Positions 16,136 through 25,082 of a DNA stretch of 45,802 nt are shown piece after piece (position 1 is the first letter of the stretch; every line of letters begins with the position of its first letter). The notes below the pieces were generated by a model. That model did not search any database, was not told where the DNA came from, and saw nothing but the letters and a program-made list of their open reading frames with translations. The position numbers were made by a program, and so were the translations under genes. Source of the DNA: JABDGC01 sp964449835. Its GTDB lineage: Bacteria; Pseudomonadota; Gammaproteobacteria; DSM-16500. Location of the stretch: NCBI GenBank assembly GCA_964449835.1, contig CAYVBZ010000009.1, positions 1-45,802 of the forward strand, given 5' to 3'.

Positions 16136-18121
16136 ATGAAAAATGAATTACACCCATATCTGAAAAGCCTTTCTCTTCTCAAGGAAGCCGTTTTATTCTT
16201 AATCCTATGCAGCTTTATCCTTCTCATTAATTTCTCGATCGTTTCATTTGATCTTATGTACCCTGAGCAACCTCTGCTCTATACCGCTAACAAAATGCTG
16301 CACTCATGGAAAGATTTTTTTGCGGTTTATCTACATCCAAAAATGTTTCACCTGTCCATTCTTTTTTTTAGGCCCTCAGGTCATTTTCTTCTTTATCAAC
16401 TCTTGGGGCCTTTGCTAGGCTGGCATAACACACGCGCTTTGGTCTTAGTCAACCTGGGCTTTCTAGCACTCGCCGCTTATTTCATTTTGAAACTCTACTC
16501 TGCTCTCTTTCCTCGTTTTAAAATGGGAGGTTACCTGGCTTTAAGTGTTTATTTCATGCATCCAGCCTTAATGTTATCACGCTGGATTAGCCTCCATTTT
16601 GAGTTTGCTCATGTGCTGTTTACTGTGCTCAGTTTATATTGTTTTGTGCTTTTTTGCCGACAGGGCGCACGCAATTTTTATCTCTTGGGCGCCGTACTTT
16701 TCTTCTATGCCTTTGCTGTAACCTTTAAAGAGCCTGCTTTGCTGTTGGGGCCTGTGCTCTTTGTTTATTTGCTGTTAGCGTTTTATCAGGGACAAACCTT
16801 GTCAGGCTATACGATAGAACTATTCAAAAATAAAAAAATTCGTGAATTGCTCTTGTTGCTTTTCATCGTGGGCTTTTCTTTGGCTTTATATCTTTCCTTG
16901 CAGTGGCCCACCTTAAAACATCCTTTGCGCAACGGTTTAAATTTTTCGGTCGTTTTCTCCGCTTTCAAAATGCTGCTCATGAGCGCTTTTGGTTTGAGTG
17001 ACCGGTTTTTTCCAGCGCCCGTGTGGCGCAATGTGGTCTTTACCGGGGCATCCCGCCTTATTTTATGGTCTTACACCTTGCTGGCTCTCATGGGAGTGTC
17101 GCTGCTGTTTTTAAATAAAACCCGCATTAAAGAGACTTATTTTGACTATAAAAAATCGCTTATCTTTTTGGTCCTTAGCGCTCTTCTTTTTTTGCTCTTG
17201 CCGACCTTTTGGGGCTGGGGCCTGCCCTGGCATTTAAATTTGTCACTGCTATTTTTAAGCTTGCTCATGGGGTTTGGCGTGGAATTTCTTTGTCGGCATT
17301 TTCTAAAAAGTGCTGCGGGGGCAAATCTTCTTTGTTTTTTTATGGCTTTTGGAACAGGGCTTGTAACCATTCACGTGAATCAGGCCAATATTGATTATCT
17401 AATAAAAGAGCAAGGCTTTCCGCTTTTGGCGGGAAGAAACGCGGTCTTAGCTCCGCCTGCTTTGAAAGAGAAACTGAATGCCGCGAGTGTCTTAGTGGTT
17501 GAAGACAGCCGCATTCATGATGCTTATCTTTTAGGCGCAAGTCTCTATCCTTATCGTTTTTCTTATAAATTAGCCAGCCGCAATTTGGATGCAGATGAAA
17601 GACAATATCAGGAAGCACAAGCTTCTATGTTTATTCAGCAACAACCTGTCTACAATGGGACTCTTTTTAAATGGGCTTACCTCATGCCGGAACTGCGGGA
17701 AGAGGTTTATCCTTTTGAGGTCAATCATCTGCAAGAGGTGCCAGACCTTGTTCTTTATGATTGGCTACAGCATGCGGACAATATTTTTTGCGTCGGCTAC
17801 GACGCGAATGCGCAGTGGCATGACCGCAGCGTGCTATTCAGAAAAAATCTGGCGCTAGAGAAAAGGCGAAGAGGCATGGTCGTGAATAATTATGAGTCCT
17901 TGCCAGCGACAACTTTTGAAGGTCAGGCGGCGATGGCGATCAAGCTGGCTTTGCCGCTTCCACAACTCTGTCAAATGGCCTGCGATCAAAATAAGCACTG
18001 CCAGGGTTTTACTTATCTCAATAAAGAAAATACACAACCCAGTAAGTGCTTGTTTTATAATGCCATTGGCAAAAGAGACAAGCTTTTTTGTGCGTCCTGT
18101 GAGGCTTATGTTAAAAAATAA
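16136..18121 (+). CDS. Polytopic membrane protein with C-terminal PAN/Apple-like module (paralog 2)
   Basis: This 661-aa paralog of the preceding gene shares long near-identical blocks: FFRPSGHFLLYQLL, LGWHNT, LHFEFA and FAVTFKEPA. Also shared are the post-membrane stretch RNAVL-x-P-P-A, V-E-D-S, LFKWAYL and REEVYPF. About ten helices precede a soluble region. The C-terminal module at 606-661 (CQMACDQNKHCQGFTY, S-K-C-L-F-Y, C-A-S-C) keeps all six cysteines. Conservation of both the membrane core and the PAN-like tail says the fusion predates duplication. The two probably form one transcript. Cell location should be the inner membrane with the cysteine module in the periplasm, where disulfides can form. 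Confidence 0.72.
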   Translation: MKNELHPYLKSLSLLKEAVLFLILCSFILLINFSIVSFDLMYPEQPLLYTANKMLHSWKDFFAVYLHPKMFHLSILFFRPSGHFLLYQLLGPLLGWHNTRALVLVNLGFLALAAYFILKLYSALFPRFKMGGYLALSVYFMHPALMLSRWISLHFEFAHVLFTVLSLYCFVLFCRQGARNFYLLGAVLFFYAFAVTFKEPALLLGPVLFVYLLLAFYQGQTLSGYTIELFKNKKIRELLLLLFIVGFSLALYLSLQWPTLKHPLRNGLNFSVVFSAFKMLLMSAFGLSDRFFPAPVWRNVVFTGASRLILWSYTLLALMGVSLLFLNKTRIKETYFDYKKSLIFLVLSALLFLLLPTFWGWGLPWHLNLSLLFLSLLMGFGVEFLCRHFLKSAAGANLLCFFMAFGTGLVTIHVNQANIDYLIKEQGFPLLAGRNAVLAPPALKEKLNAASVLVVEDSRIHDAYLLGASLYPYRFSYKLASRNLDADERQYQEAQASMFIQQQPVYNGTLFKWAYLMPELREEVYPFEVNHLQEVPDLVLYDWLQHADNIFCVGYDANAQWHDRSVLFRKNLALEKRRRGMVVNNYESLPATTFEGQAAMAIKLALPLPQLCQMACDQNKHCQGFTYLNKENTQPSKCLFYNAIGKRDKLFCASCEAYVKK

Positions 18122-18132
18122 ATATGTGATTT

Positions 18133-18141
18133 TGATATAAT
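18133..18141 (+). promoter_or_regulatory. Extended -10 promoter before the receiver-MBL gene
   Basis: The string TGATATAAT is a perfect extended -10 element. The -35 region is A-rich with no match to TTGACA, as allowed for extended -10 promoters. Transcription would begin near 18148, leaving a very short leader that contains AAAAGGAG. Confidence 0.5.
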
Positions 18142-18164
18142 TAATAAAAGGAGTAAGGCGGCCC

Positions 18165-19400
18165 ATGCCCATGCAAAAAAGCTTGCATTTTTTGGTCATA
18201 GACGACGATAAGCAAAGTATTGATTTATATAAAAATTTGCTTGAAAAAGCGGGGCACACTGTGACCGCTCTGACTTCGACTGTTCATGCCTTAGAGCAAA
18301 TCACCAAAATCCAGCCGGATTGTGTTCTTTGTGATCTCATGATGCCTAATTCGGATGGTCTGGCGCTTTTTCAAAAATTAAGAGCACAAGAGGACCTCAC
18401 TCAGCCGGTTTTTATTATCATTACGGCCAAGAATTTTGAAAGTGACCATCAACGGGCGTTAGAGCTGGGAGTGGATGGCTATCTTATCAAGCCGATTCAA
18501 CCTACAACGTTTGTCGACAAATTGTTGGAAATTATTCTCGGTGTGATGACCGTTCAGTTTTGGGGGGTGCGTGGTACCTTGCCCGTTCCCGGTGAGAAGA
18601 CCGTCCGTTATGGCGGAAACACCAACTGTGTGACGCTTTCAATTGCGAGGAAACATTTTTTTATTTTTGACGCGGGCACCGGTATCAAAGAATTGTCCAA
18701 CTACTTGGTGAAGCATCACCTTTCTCCTTTCACGGCGAAAATTTTTCTTTCGCATCCGCATTATGATCATATCAATGGCCTGCCGTTTTTTGTGCCGCTT
18801 TTTGACAAGGGGAATGAGTTCGAGATTCTAGGCACGAACCAAGGCGACTTGACGATTGAAAATTTGGTCTCCGCGCAGATGGACGGCGTTTTTTTGCCTT
18901 TTACGATGAAAGAGTTTGGCGCGAAAATTTCTTTTCGAAATTTGTCCGAGGAAGATTTTTTTATCGATAATATTGATGTCCGGACGATTCTCTTAAATCA
19001 TCCCGGACGTTGTTTGGGATTTCGTATTCAGTATAAAAATAAAGTTTTTTGTTATATTACAGACAATGAGTTGTACCCGGAAAATTCACGGCATTTTAAT
19101 CAATTCGAGTGGGACCGCTTGCTTCAGTTTATTAAGGAAACGGATGTCTTGGTGATTGATTCCACGTATACGGACGAAGAATATCAAAGGAAAGTAGGTT
19201 GGGGGCACACTAGCGTCACGCGAGTGGTCGATTTAGCGGACCAGGCGAAGGTGAAGTTGCTCTGTTTGTTTCATCATGCTCCGGAGCAGTATGATAAGGA
19301 AATTGATGCGAAGTTGAAACAGGCCACGGCTTTGCTCAAGGTAAGACGCTCGACTACGCGGTGTATTGCGCCGGCGGAAGGTGAGAAGTTAGTTCTATAA
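18165..19400 (+). CDS. Response-regulator receiver domain fused to metallo-beta-lactamase-fold hydrolase
   Basis: This 411-aa protein combines two recognisable domains. Residues 8-125 are a CheY-like receiver: acidic cluster D13-D14-D15, phosphoacceptor D57 in CDLMMP, T87 and K109 in YLIKPIQP. From about 128 a metallo-beta-lactamase domain begins with FWGVRGTLPVPG and GGNTNC. Its metal motif H-P-H-Y-D-H lies at 197-202, and later acidic/His residues (ITDNELYPEN, IDSTYTDEEY, LFHHAPEQ) complete the site. This MBL type is the class often linked to cyclic-nucleotide or RNA phosphodiesterases. The natural reading is a hydrolase whose activity is switched by phosphorylation. No histidine kinase is nearby. 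A second in-frame ATG at 18171 is an alternative start. Confidence 0.88.
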   Translation: MPMQKSLHFLVIDDDKQSIDLYKNLLEKAGHTVTALTSTVHALEQITKIQPDCVLCDLMMPNSDGLALFQKLRAQEDLTQPVFIIITAKNFESDHQRALELGVDGYLIKPIQPTTFVDKLLEIILGVMTVQFWGVRGTLPVPGEKTVRYGGNTNCVTLSIARKHFFIFDAGTGIKELSNYLVKHHLSPFTAKIFLSHPHYDHINGLPFFVPLFDKGNEFEILGTNQGDLTIENLVSAQMDGVFLPFTMKEFGAKISFRNLSEEDFFIDNIDVRTILLNHPGRCLGFRIQYKNKVFCYITDNELYPENSRHFNQFEWDRLLQFIKETDVLVIDSTYTDEEYQRKVGWGHTSVTRVVDLADQAKVKLLCLFHHAPEQYDKEIDAKLKQATALLKVRRSTTRCIAPAEGEKLVL

Positions 19401-19409
19401 TGATTTAAG

Positions 19410-19445
19410 TTGGTGGATTACGGCAAAAGGCGCCTAATCCACCAA
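19410..19445. repeat. Palindromic intergenic element (GGTGGATTA family), copy 1
   Basis: Two perfect 11-bp arms, TTGGTGGATTA and TAATCCACCAA, flank a GC-rich centre that can pair further (GGC with GCC). It lies between the convergent stops of the MBL and ahcY genes and may end transcription both ways, although no T-tract follows. A diverged copy occurs at 24127-24163. Confidence 0.7.
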
Positions 19446-19459
19446 AGCAAATTCCAATC

Positions 19460-20773
19460 TTAATACCGATAATGGTCCGGCTTATAAGGCCCTTCAATCG
19501 GCGTATTCAGGTACTTCGCCTGTTCCTCTGTCAAAGTCGTTAACTTCGCGCCCAACTTTTGCAAATGCAGTCGCGCAACCATTTCATCTAATTGCTTAGG
19601 CAGCACATAAACACCAATCGCGTAGTTGGCGGTGTTTTGCCAGAGTTCGATTTGGGCGAGCACTTGATTGGTAAAGGAGGTGGACATGACAAAGCTTGGG
19701 TGGCCGGTAGCGCAACCCAGGTTGACCAATCGGCCTTCGGCCAGCACGATCAAGCGGTTGCCATTGGGCAGATGCACATGGTCCACTTGCGGTTTGATGT
19801 TTTCCCAACGATATTGCCGTAAAGAAGCAATGTCAATTTCCGAATCAAAATGGCCAATATTGCAGACAATGGCTTGGTCACGCATTTTTAAAAGATGTTC
19901 ATGGCGGACCACATTGAGATTGCCGGTGCAAGTCACAAAAATATTACCTAAGGCCGCAGCATCTTCCATGGTGACCACGCGGTAACCTTCCATCGCAGCT
20001 TGCAGGGCGCAAATGGGATCGATTTCAGTGACCAAGACCACGGCGCCAAAGGAGCGTAAGGCCTGGGCGCAGCCCTTGCCGACTTCGCCATAGCCGCAGA
20101 CCACGGCGACTTTGCCGGCGATCATGACATCTGTGGCGCGCTTAATGCCATCCAATAAGGATTCACGGCAGCCATAAAGGTTGTCGAATTTAGATTTAGT
20201 GACGCAGTCATTGACGTTGATGGCAGGAATGCGCAGTTCGCCCTTTTTGTGCATTTCATAAAGCCGGTGCACGCCTGTCGTGGTTTCTTCAGAGAGACCT
20301 TTGATTTCTTTTAAAAGAGAGGGATATTTTTCGTGCATCAATAAAGTGAGATCGCCGCCATCGTCGAGGAGCAAGTTCGGACGCCAATTATTTGGGCCTT
20401 CAATGGTATTACGAATGCATTCCCAATATTCTTCCTCGCTTTCTCCTTTCCAAGCGAAAATAGGCAGACCATTTTGCGCAAGTGCCGCCGCGGCGTGGTC
20501 TTGCGTGGAAAAAATATTGCAAGAAGACCATCTGACTTCCGCGCCTAGTGCAACGAGAGTTTCAATCAGGACAGCGGTTTGGATGGTCATGTGAATGCAG
20601 CCTGCGATGCGCGCGCCAGCTAGGGGTTTTTTACCTTGATACAGTTCACGTAAGGCCATCAAGCCCGGCATTTCCGTCTCAGCGATTTGAATTTCTTTTC
20701 TTCCCCATTCCGCCAGACTTAAATCAGCCACTTTGAAATCATGGCTCGCAATTTTATGTTTGAGTGTCATCAT
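19460..20773 (-). CDS. ahcY: S-adenosylhomocysteine hydrolase
   Basis: This enzyme of 437 aa converts S-adenosylhomocysteine to adenosine and homocysteine in the cytoplasm, relieving product inhibition of methyltransferases. Visible signatures are the substrate region SSCNIFSTQDHAAAA (about 83-97), the catalytic INVNDCVTKSKFDN (about 185-198), the NAD-binding Rossmann motif GYGEVGKG (227-234) and the C-terminal K-P-D-H-Y-R-Y. The first two codons are both ATG. CGGAG upstream serves either. The gene starts 13 nt after metK on the same strand, so the two SAM-cycle enzymes form an operon. Length is standard for the bacterial family without large insertions. Confidence 0.98.
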   Translation of the reverse strand: MMTLKHKIASHDFKVADLSLAEWGRKEIQIAETEMPGLMALRELYQGKKPLAGARIAGCIHMTIQTAVLIETLVALGAEVRWSSCNIFSTQDHAAAALAQNGLPIFAWKGESEEEYWECIRNTIEGPNNWRPNLLLDDGGDLTLLMHEKYPSLLKEIKGLSEETTTGVHRLYEMHKKGELRIPAINVNDCVTKSKFDNLYGCRESLLDGIKRATDVMIAGKVAVVCGYGEVGKGCAQALRSFGAVVLVTEIDPICALQAAMEGYRVVTMEDAAALGNIFVTCTGNLNVVRHEHLLKMRDQAIVCNIGHFDSEIDIASLRQYRWENIKPQVDHVHLPNGNRLIVLAEGRLVNLGCATGHPSFVMSTSFTNQVLAQIELWQNTANYAIGVYVLPKQLDEMVARLHLQKLGAKLTTLTEEQAKYLNTPIEGPYKPDHYRY

Positions 20774-20786
20774 TTTTTTCTCCGTA

Positions 20787-21947
20787 TCATCGATGCGCTG
20801 CTTTTTTTAAAATTTCTGCCTTATCTGTTTTTTCCCAACTTAAATCTAAATCATCGCGTCCAAAATGGCCATAACTGGCTGTGGGTCGATAAATGGGCCG
20901 CAACAGGTCGAGCATTTTGATAAGACCAAAGGGGCGCAGATCAAAATGCTCTTGAATCAGCTGGATAATTGTCCGATCTGATATTTTCCCAGTCCCAAAG
21001 GTGTTGACATAGAGCGAAGTGGGCTCTGCGACGCCAATGGCATAGGAAATTTGGAGTTCACAGCGGTCAGAAAGACCTGCTGCGACGATATTTTTTGCGA
21101 CATAGCGCGCGGCGTAAGCGGCTGAACGATCGACTTTAGAGGGATCTTTGCCAGAGAAACACCCTCCGCCATGATGGGCCATTCCGCCGTAGGTGTCGAC
21201 GATAATCTTACGTCCCGTGAGGCCGCAATCGCCCAAGGGGCCGCCAATGACAAAGCGACCGGTAGGATTAATTAAAAAGCGGGTGTTTTTCGAGATCCAT
21301 TCTTCGGGAATAACGGGTTTAATCACTTCGGAAATGATGGCAGCGGCGAGCTCTGCTTGTGGAATGTCGGGGTGATGCTGCGTGGAGATCACGACCGTTT
21401 CGACTGCCACAGGTTTGTCATTTTCATAACGGAAGGTGACTTGGCTTTTGGCGTCGGGCCGCAACCAAGGCAGAACATCCTCCTTTCGCAGCGCCGCTTG
21501 GCGTTGCATCAGCCGGTGTGCATAGGTAATGGGCGCGGGCATGAATACATCAGTTTCATTGCTTGCATAGCCAAACATCAAGCCTTGGTCGCCGGCGCCT
21601 TGGTTTTCTTTTTGGATCCGGTCAACGCCGAGAGCAATGTCTGAGGACTGTTTGCCAATGGCGGTGAGGACGGCGCAAGATTCCCAATCAAAGCCCATTT
21701 CAGAGCTGGTATAACCAATATCGCGAATGACGCCGCGGGCCACCTGTTCCATATCCACCCAGGCCGAAGTCGTGATTTCGCCGCCAATAAAAACCATGCC
21801 GGTTTTGACCAGGGTTTCACAGGCCACGCGGGCATGGGCGTCCTGTTCAAGAATTTTATCTAAAATCGCGTCTGAAATTTGATCCGCGATTTTGTCCGGA
21901 TGGCCTTCCGAGACGGATTCCGAAGTAAATAAAAATTCATTTTTCAT
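20787..21947 (-). CDS. metK: S-adenosylmethionine synthetase
   Basis: This 386-aa enzyme makes SAM from methionine and ATP. The N-terminal signature SEGHPDKIADQISDAILD (12-30) binds ATP. The GAGDQGLMFGYA hexapeptide-type motif and the glycine-rich GGGCFSGKDPSKVDRS loop are intact. Length and domain order match bacterial MetK. It is the first gene of the metK-ahcY pair and is divergent from tkt over 133 bp. A leftward -10-like TATACT lies at 22011-22006 without a good -35. I did not recognise a SAM or SAH riboswitch in the leader. Confidence 0.98.
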   Translation of the reverse strand: MKNEFLFTSESVSEGHPDKIADQISDAILDKILEQDAHARVACETLVKTGMVFIGGEITTSAWVDMEQVARGVIRDIGYTSSEMGFDWESCAVLTAIGKQSSDIALGVDRIQKENQGAGDQGLMFGYASNETDVFMPAPITYAHRLMQRQAALRKEDVLPWLRPDAKSQVTFRYENDKPVAVETVVISTQHHPDIPQAELAAAIISEVIKPVIPEEWISKNTRFLINPTGRFVIGGPLGDCGLTGRKIIVDTYGGMAHHGGGCFSGKDPSKVDRSAAYAARYVAKNIVAAGLSDRCELQISYAIGVAEPTSLYVNTFGTGKISDRTIIQLIQEHFDLRPFGLIKMLDLLRPIYRPTASYGHFGRDDLDLSWEKTDKAEILKKAAHR

Positions 21948-22080
21948 TGGGTTAATCCAATTTTCGTACTAGCTTGCTTGCAGTAACGGGAGGCATGGTA
22001 ACATAAGTATAAGCGCTAGTCTTCCTTCCCTTAATCCGCTAAGATGCTTTACGGTTTTTATTTAAAGAAAGGATTTTTCC

Positions 22081-24120
22081 ATGCCCACACGCCGTGATCT
22101 TGCCAACGCCATTCGTTTTCTAAGCATCGATGCTGTTCAAAAAGCCAACTCAGGGCATCCCGGCATGCCGATGGGCATGGCGGACATCGCGGAGGTGCTT
22201 TGGAATGATTTTCTAAAACATAATCCCGGAAATCCCCAGTGGTTAAACCGTGACCGCTTTGTTTTGTCTAACGGCCACGGCTGTATGCTCCTCTACGCTT
22301 TACTGCACCTCAGCGGTTATTCTCTGACCTTGGACGATTTAAAACATTTCCGCCAACTACACTCCAAAACACCCGGTCATCCGGAATTAGGAGAGACCGC
22401 GGGCGTGGAAACTACCACAGGACCTCTCGGTCAAGGTTTAGCAAACGCAGTGGGTATGGCGCTGGCTGAAAAGCATTTGGCCGCGGTGTTTAACCGTGAA
22501 GGATTTCCCATTATTGACCATTACACCTATGCCTTTGTGGGGGATGGTTGTTTGATGGAAGGTATCTCACATGAGGCTTGTTCCTTGGCGGGTACCTTGG
22601 GTCTCGGCAAGTTAATTGTATTCTATGATGATAATGGCATCTCCATCGATGGCAAGGTCAAAGCTTGGTTCCGGGATGATACCCCCATGCGTTTTCGCGC
22701 CTATGGCTGGCGTGTTATTTCGGAGGTCGATGGACATGACAGTGAAGCGTTACAGCGGGCAATTACCGAAGCGCGCAGCACCTGGGACCTGCCTACGCTG
22801 ATTTGTTGTAAGACGGTCATTGGCTGGGGTTCTCCAAAGTTGGCAGGATCTGCACAGACCCATGGCGCGGCTTTGGGCGCGACAGAAGTGGCGGCAGTCC
22901 GTCAAAAATTAAATTGGCCTTATGCGGCCTTTGAAATTCCCGATGAAATTTATCAGGCCTGGGATGCGCGCTCCAAGGGCGGACAGCTTGAAACGCAGTG
23001 GCAGACTTTATTTAAGGCTTACAAACAAGCTTATCCTGAATTGGCCGCCGACTTGTTACGACGTTTTCAGCAGCAGCTTCCTCTGAACTGGGCGGATGAA
23101 GCCGAGCGTTTATTGCAAGAAACAAATCAAAAGAAAGAGTCGATCGCAACACGCAAGGCGTCGAAATTGTGCCTGGACCATTATGCTAAATTGCTGCCGG
23201 AGCTTCTGGGGGGGTCTGCGGATTTAACCGAATCCAATTGCGCGCTGTGGGATGGCGCCCTTCCTTTTAGCGCGGCTTTTCCGCAAGGCCGTTTTATTCA
23301 TTATGGAGTCCGAGAGTTTGGAATGTCTGCTATCATGAACGGGATTACGCTTCATGGCGGTTTGCTTCCCTATGGCGGGACCTTCCTGACCTTCTCAGAT
23401 TATGCGCGTAACGCTGTGCGGCTTGCTGCACTGATGCAAATCAAGACCATCTTTCTTTATACCCATGATTCCATCGGTTTAGGAGAAGACGGCCCCACGC
23501 ATCAGCCTATTGAGCAACTGCCCAGCTTACGGCTCATTCCCCAACTTTCCATTTGGCGGCCTTGCGATACGGTGGAAACCGCTGTGGCTTGGCGTGCGGC
23601 CATTGAATATCCGGGGCCGGTTTGTTTGCTTTTTTCACGTCAAAATCTGGCTTTTCAAGAACGGGATGATCAGGCTTTAACCCAAATTAGGCGTGGCGGC
23701 TATGTGTTAGCTGATTTTTCCGCGGGCAGTCCGGATGCCCTCATCATCGCGACCGGCTCAGAAGTCGCGCTTGCCGTCGCGGCGGCCCAAAAATTGCAAA
23801 AAGAAGGCCTTTTGACGCGCGTGATTTCCATGCCTTCGACGGATACTTTTTTACGGCAGGATGCGGCTTATCAAAACGAAGTACTGCCTGAAAGAATCAT
23901 TGCCCGGGTGGCTGTGGAGGCTGCGGCCAGCAATGACTGGTACCGTTTTGTGGGACGGGAAGGCAGGGTGGTGGGGATAGACCGCTTTGGCGCTTCCGCG
24001 CCGGCGCAAGAGGTGTTTCGTGATTGCGGTTTGACGGTGGAAAGTGTTATTGCGGCGGTTAAAGAGGTGGTGGGAACCAAAAGCCACAGCGTTCCCCGTG
24101 GTTTACCTCGGGCGCTATAA
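22081..24120 (+). CDS. tkt: Transketolase
   Basis: This 679-aa thiamine-diphosphate enzyme of the non-oxidative pentose phosphate pathway transfers two-carbon ketol units between sugar phosphates. Motifs are NSGHPGMPMGMADIAE near residue 22, the TPP/Mg binding GDGCLMEGISHEA to DDNGISIDG, and the pyrimidine-domain RFIHYGVREFGMSA with catalytic Glu. The C-terminal domain with ATGSEVALAV is also visible. The start has AAAGAAAGGA 7 nt upstream. The tail after V-K-E-V-V adds about 15 residues rich in Ser/Pro/Arg compared with typical ends. It stands alone, with no neighbouring pentose-phosphate genes in this window. Confidence 0.98.
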   Translation: MPTRRDLANAIRFLSIDAVQKANSGHPGMPMGMADIAEVLWNDFLKHNPGNPQWLNRDRFVLSNGHGCMLLYALLHLSGYSLTLDDLKHFRQLHSKTPGHPELGETAGVETTTGPLGQGLANAVGMALAEKHLAAVFNREGFPIIDHYTYAFVGDGCLMEGISHEACSLAGTLGLGKLIVFYDDNGISIDGKVKAWFRDDTPMRFRAYGWRVISEVDGHDSEALQRAITEARSTWDLPTLICCKTVIGWGSPKLAGSAQTHGAALGATEVAAVRQKLNWPYAAFEIPDEIYQAWDARSKGGQLETQWQTLFKAYKQAYPELAADLLRRFQQQLPLNWADEAERLLQETNQKKESIATRKASKLCLDHYAKLLPELLGGSADLTESNCALWDGALPFSAAFPQGRFIHYGVREFGMSAIMNGITLHGGLLPYGGTFLTFSDYARNAVRLAALMQIKTIFLYTHDSIGLGEDGPTHQPIEQLPSLRLIPQLSIWRPCDTVETAVAWRAAIEYPGPVCLLFSRQNLAFQERDDQALTQIRRGGYVLADFSAGSPDALIIATGSEVALAVAAAQKLQKEGLLTRVISMPSTDTFLRQDAAYQNEVLPERIIARVAVEAAASNDWYRFVGREGRVVGIDRFGASAPAQEVFRDCGLTVESVIAAVKEVVGTKSHSVPRGLPRAL

Positions 24121-24126
24121 GTTGTA

Positions 24127-24163
24127 GTGGGTGGATTAGGCGATTTTTGCGGTAATTCAGCAA
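24127..24163. repeat. Palindromic intergenic element (GGTGGATTA family), copy 2
   Basis: The sequence GGGTGGATTAGGCG, followed by a T-rich centre and TGCGGTAATTCAGC, matches the reverse complement of the element at 19410-19445 over most of its length. Its right arm has decayed (TTCAGC instead of TCCACC). It follows the tkt stop by 6 nt. Confidence 0.6.
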
Positions 24164-24233
24164 ATCAAACTAGCAATCTCCTTCAACCTCCCCTAGAATA
24201 AGTAAAGGACTTGAGCAGATAAGGAAGGTCTTC

Positions 24234-25082
24234 ATGCGGATAAAACCCGCCACACGCCCTGAGACTTATTCGAAGCTTGTCGCCCGCAGCTTGACGCTTT
24301 ATAAGGCCGTTCTTCCGCAAACCTTTATTTTTGCTTTGCTGATCTCCATCATTCTCTTTATTCCACGCCTGATTTGTGTTGCTGTGGGGCAGAATGTTTT
24401 TTTAACGACGATCAAGGTGAATCAAGTCGCCCTGCTCTATTTGGCCATGTATATCAGCACGTTGTGGTTTCTCGCGGCACTACTCTGGTGCATCAATTGT
24501 CTTGAACGCAATCAACATAAAAACTTTGTCGTTGACATTGAAATGGCAGGGAAAAGAGTTTTACAAGTTTTTGTCACCGCCATCGTTTTGCTTTTTGTTA
24601 TTTCTTTGGTGGGCTTTGTTTCTTATTCTGTGCATAAAATTTTTTGGCTGCTTAAGCTGTATTCCTATAATGAATATTTCACGGCTATTTTGTTGTTGAT
24701 AGTTTGTTTAATTCAGGTAGGAATTACCGTTTTGCTCTCGACACTTTTTTATTTTTACTTTCCCCTTATTGTGATTGAGCATGACAGTATTATCAAGTCC
24801 TTGAAGCAAAGCGCGCAGCTGGTGTGGGGGAGAATCTGGGAAACAGTCCGTCTGCAAGTGACACCTTGGCTGGTCTACTTTTTAGTCTTACTCCTTGTTA
24901 AAATGGTCTTTAAAATCAATATTCATATTTACTTCATGCCGCTAGATTCTGTTTCCAGCTTTTTTCCAACGCTTGTGCATATTGCCATTCTGGCTTTTTT
25001 TATTCCTTGGGGCAGTTCCATGGTGCTGGTGCAATTAAGAGACCTTGAATTAAGAAAAGCAAGTACTCGGCGTAAAAAATGA
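24234..25082 (+). CDS. Six-helix membrane protein of unknown function
   Basis: This 282-aa protein has about six hydrophobic spans: near 25-48, 62-83, 104-128, 144-172, 205-225 and 240-263. Charged loops lie between them and a basic tail is present. The segment K-S-L-K-Q-S-A-Q-L-V-W-G-R-I-W between the fourth and fifth spans is reminiscent of uncharacterised YciC or glycerophosphodiester-phosphodiesterase membrane-domain proteins. I do not recognise a precise family. It overlaps ruvX by 4 nt (ATGA), so both are translated from one mRNA. The preceding intergenic region carries a decayed palindromic repeat. Function cannot be stated. Confidence 0.75.
   Translation: MRIKPATRPETYSKLVARSLTLYKAVLPQTFIFALLISIILFIPRLICVAVGQNVFLTTIKVNQVALLYLAMYISTLWFLAALLWCINCLERNQHKNFVVDIEMAGKRVLQVFVTAIVLLFVISLVGFVSYSVHKIFWLLKLYSYNEYFTAILLLIVCLIQVGITVLLSTLFYFYFPLIVIEHDSIIKSLKQSAQLVWGRIWETVRLQVTPWLVYFLVLLLVKMVFKINIHIYFMPLDSVSSFFPTLVHIAILAFFIPWGSSMVLVQLRDLELRKASTRRKK

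Noticed and set aside
21948..22080. SAM or SAH riboswitch in the metK leader
   Set aside because: I could not fit any known SAM/SAH riboswitch layout by eye. Only a weak -10-like TATACT is visible. A covariance-model search would settle it.
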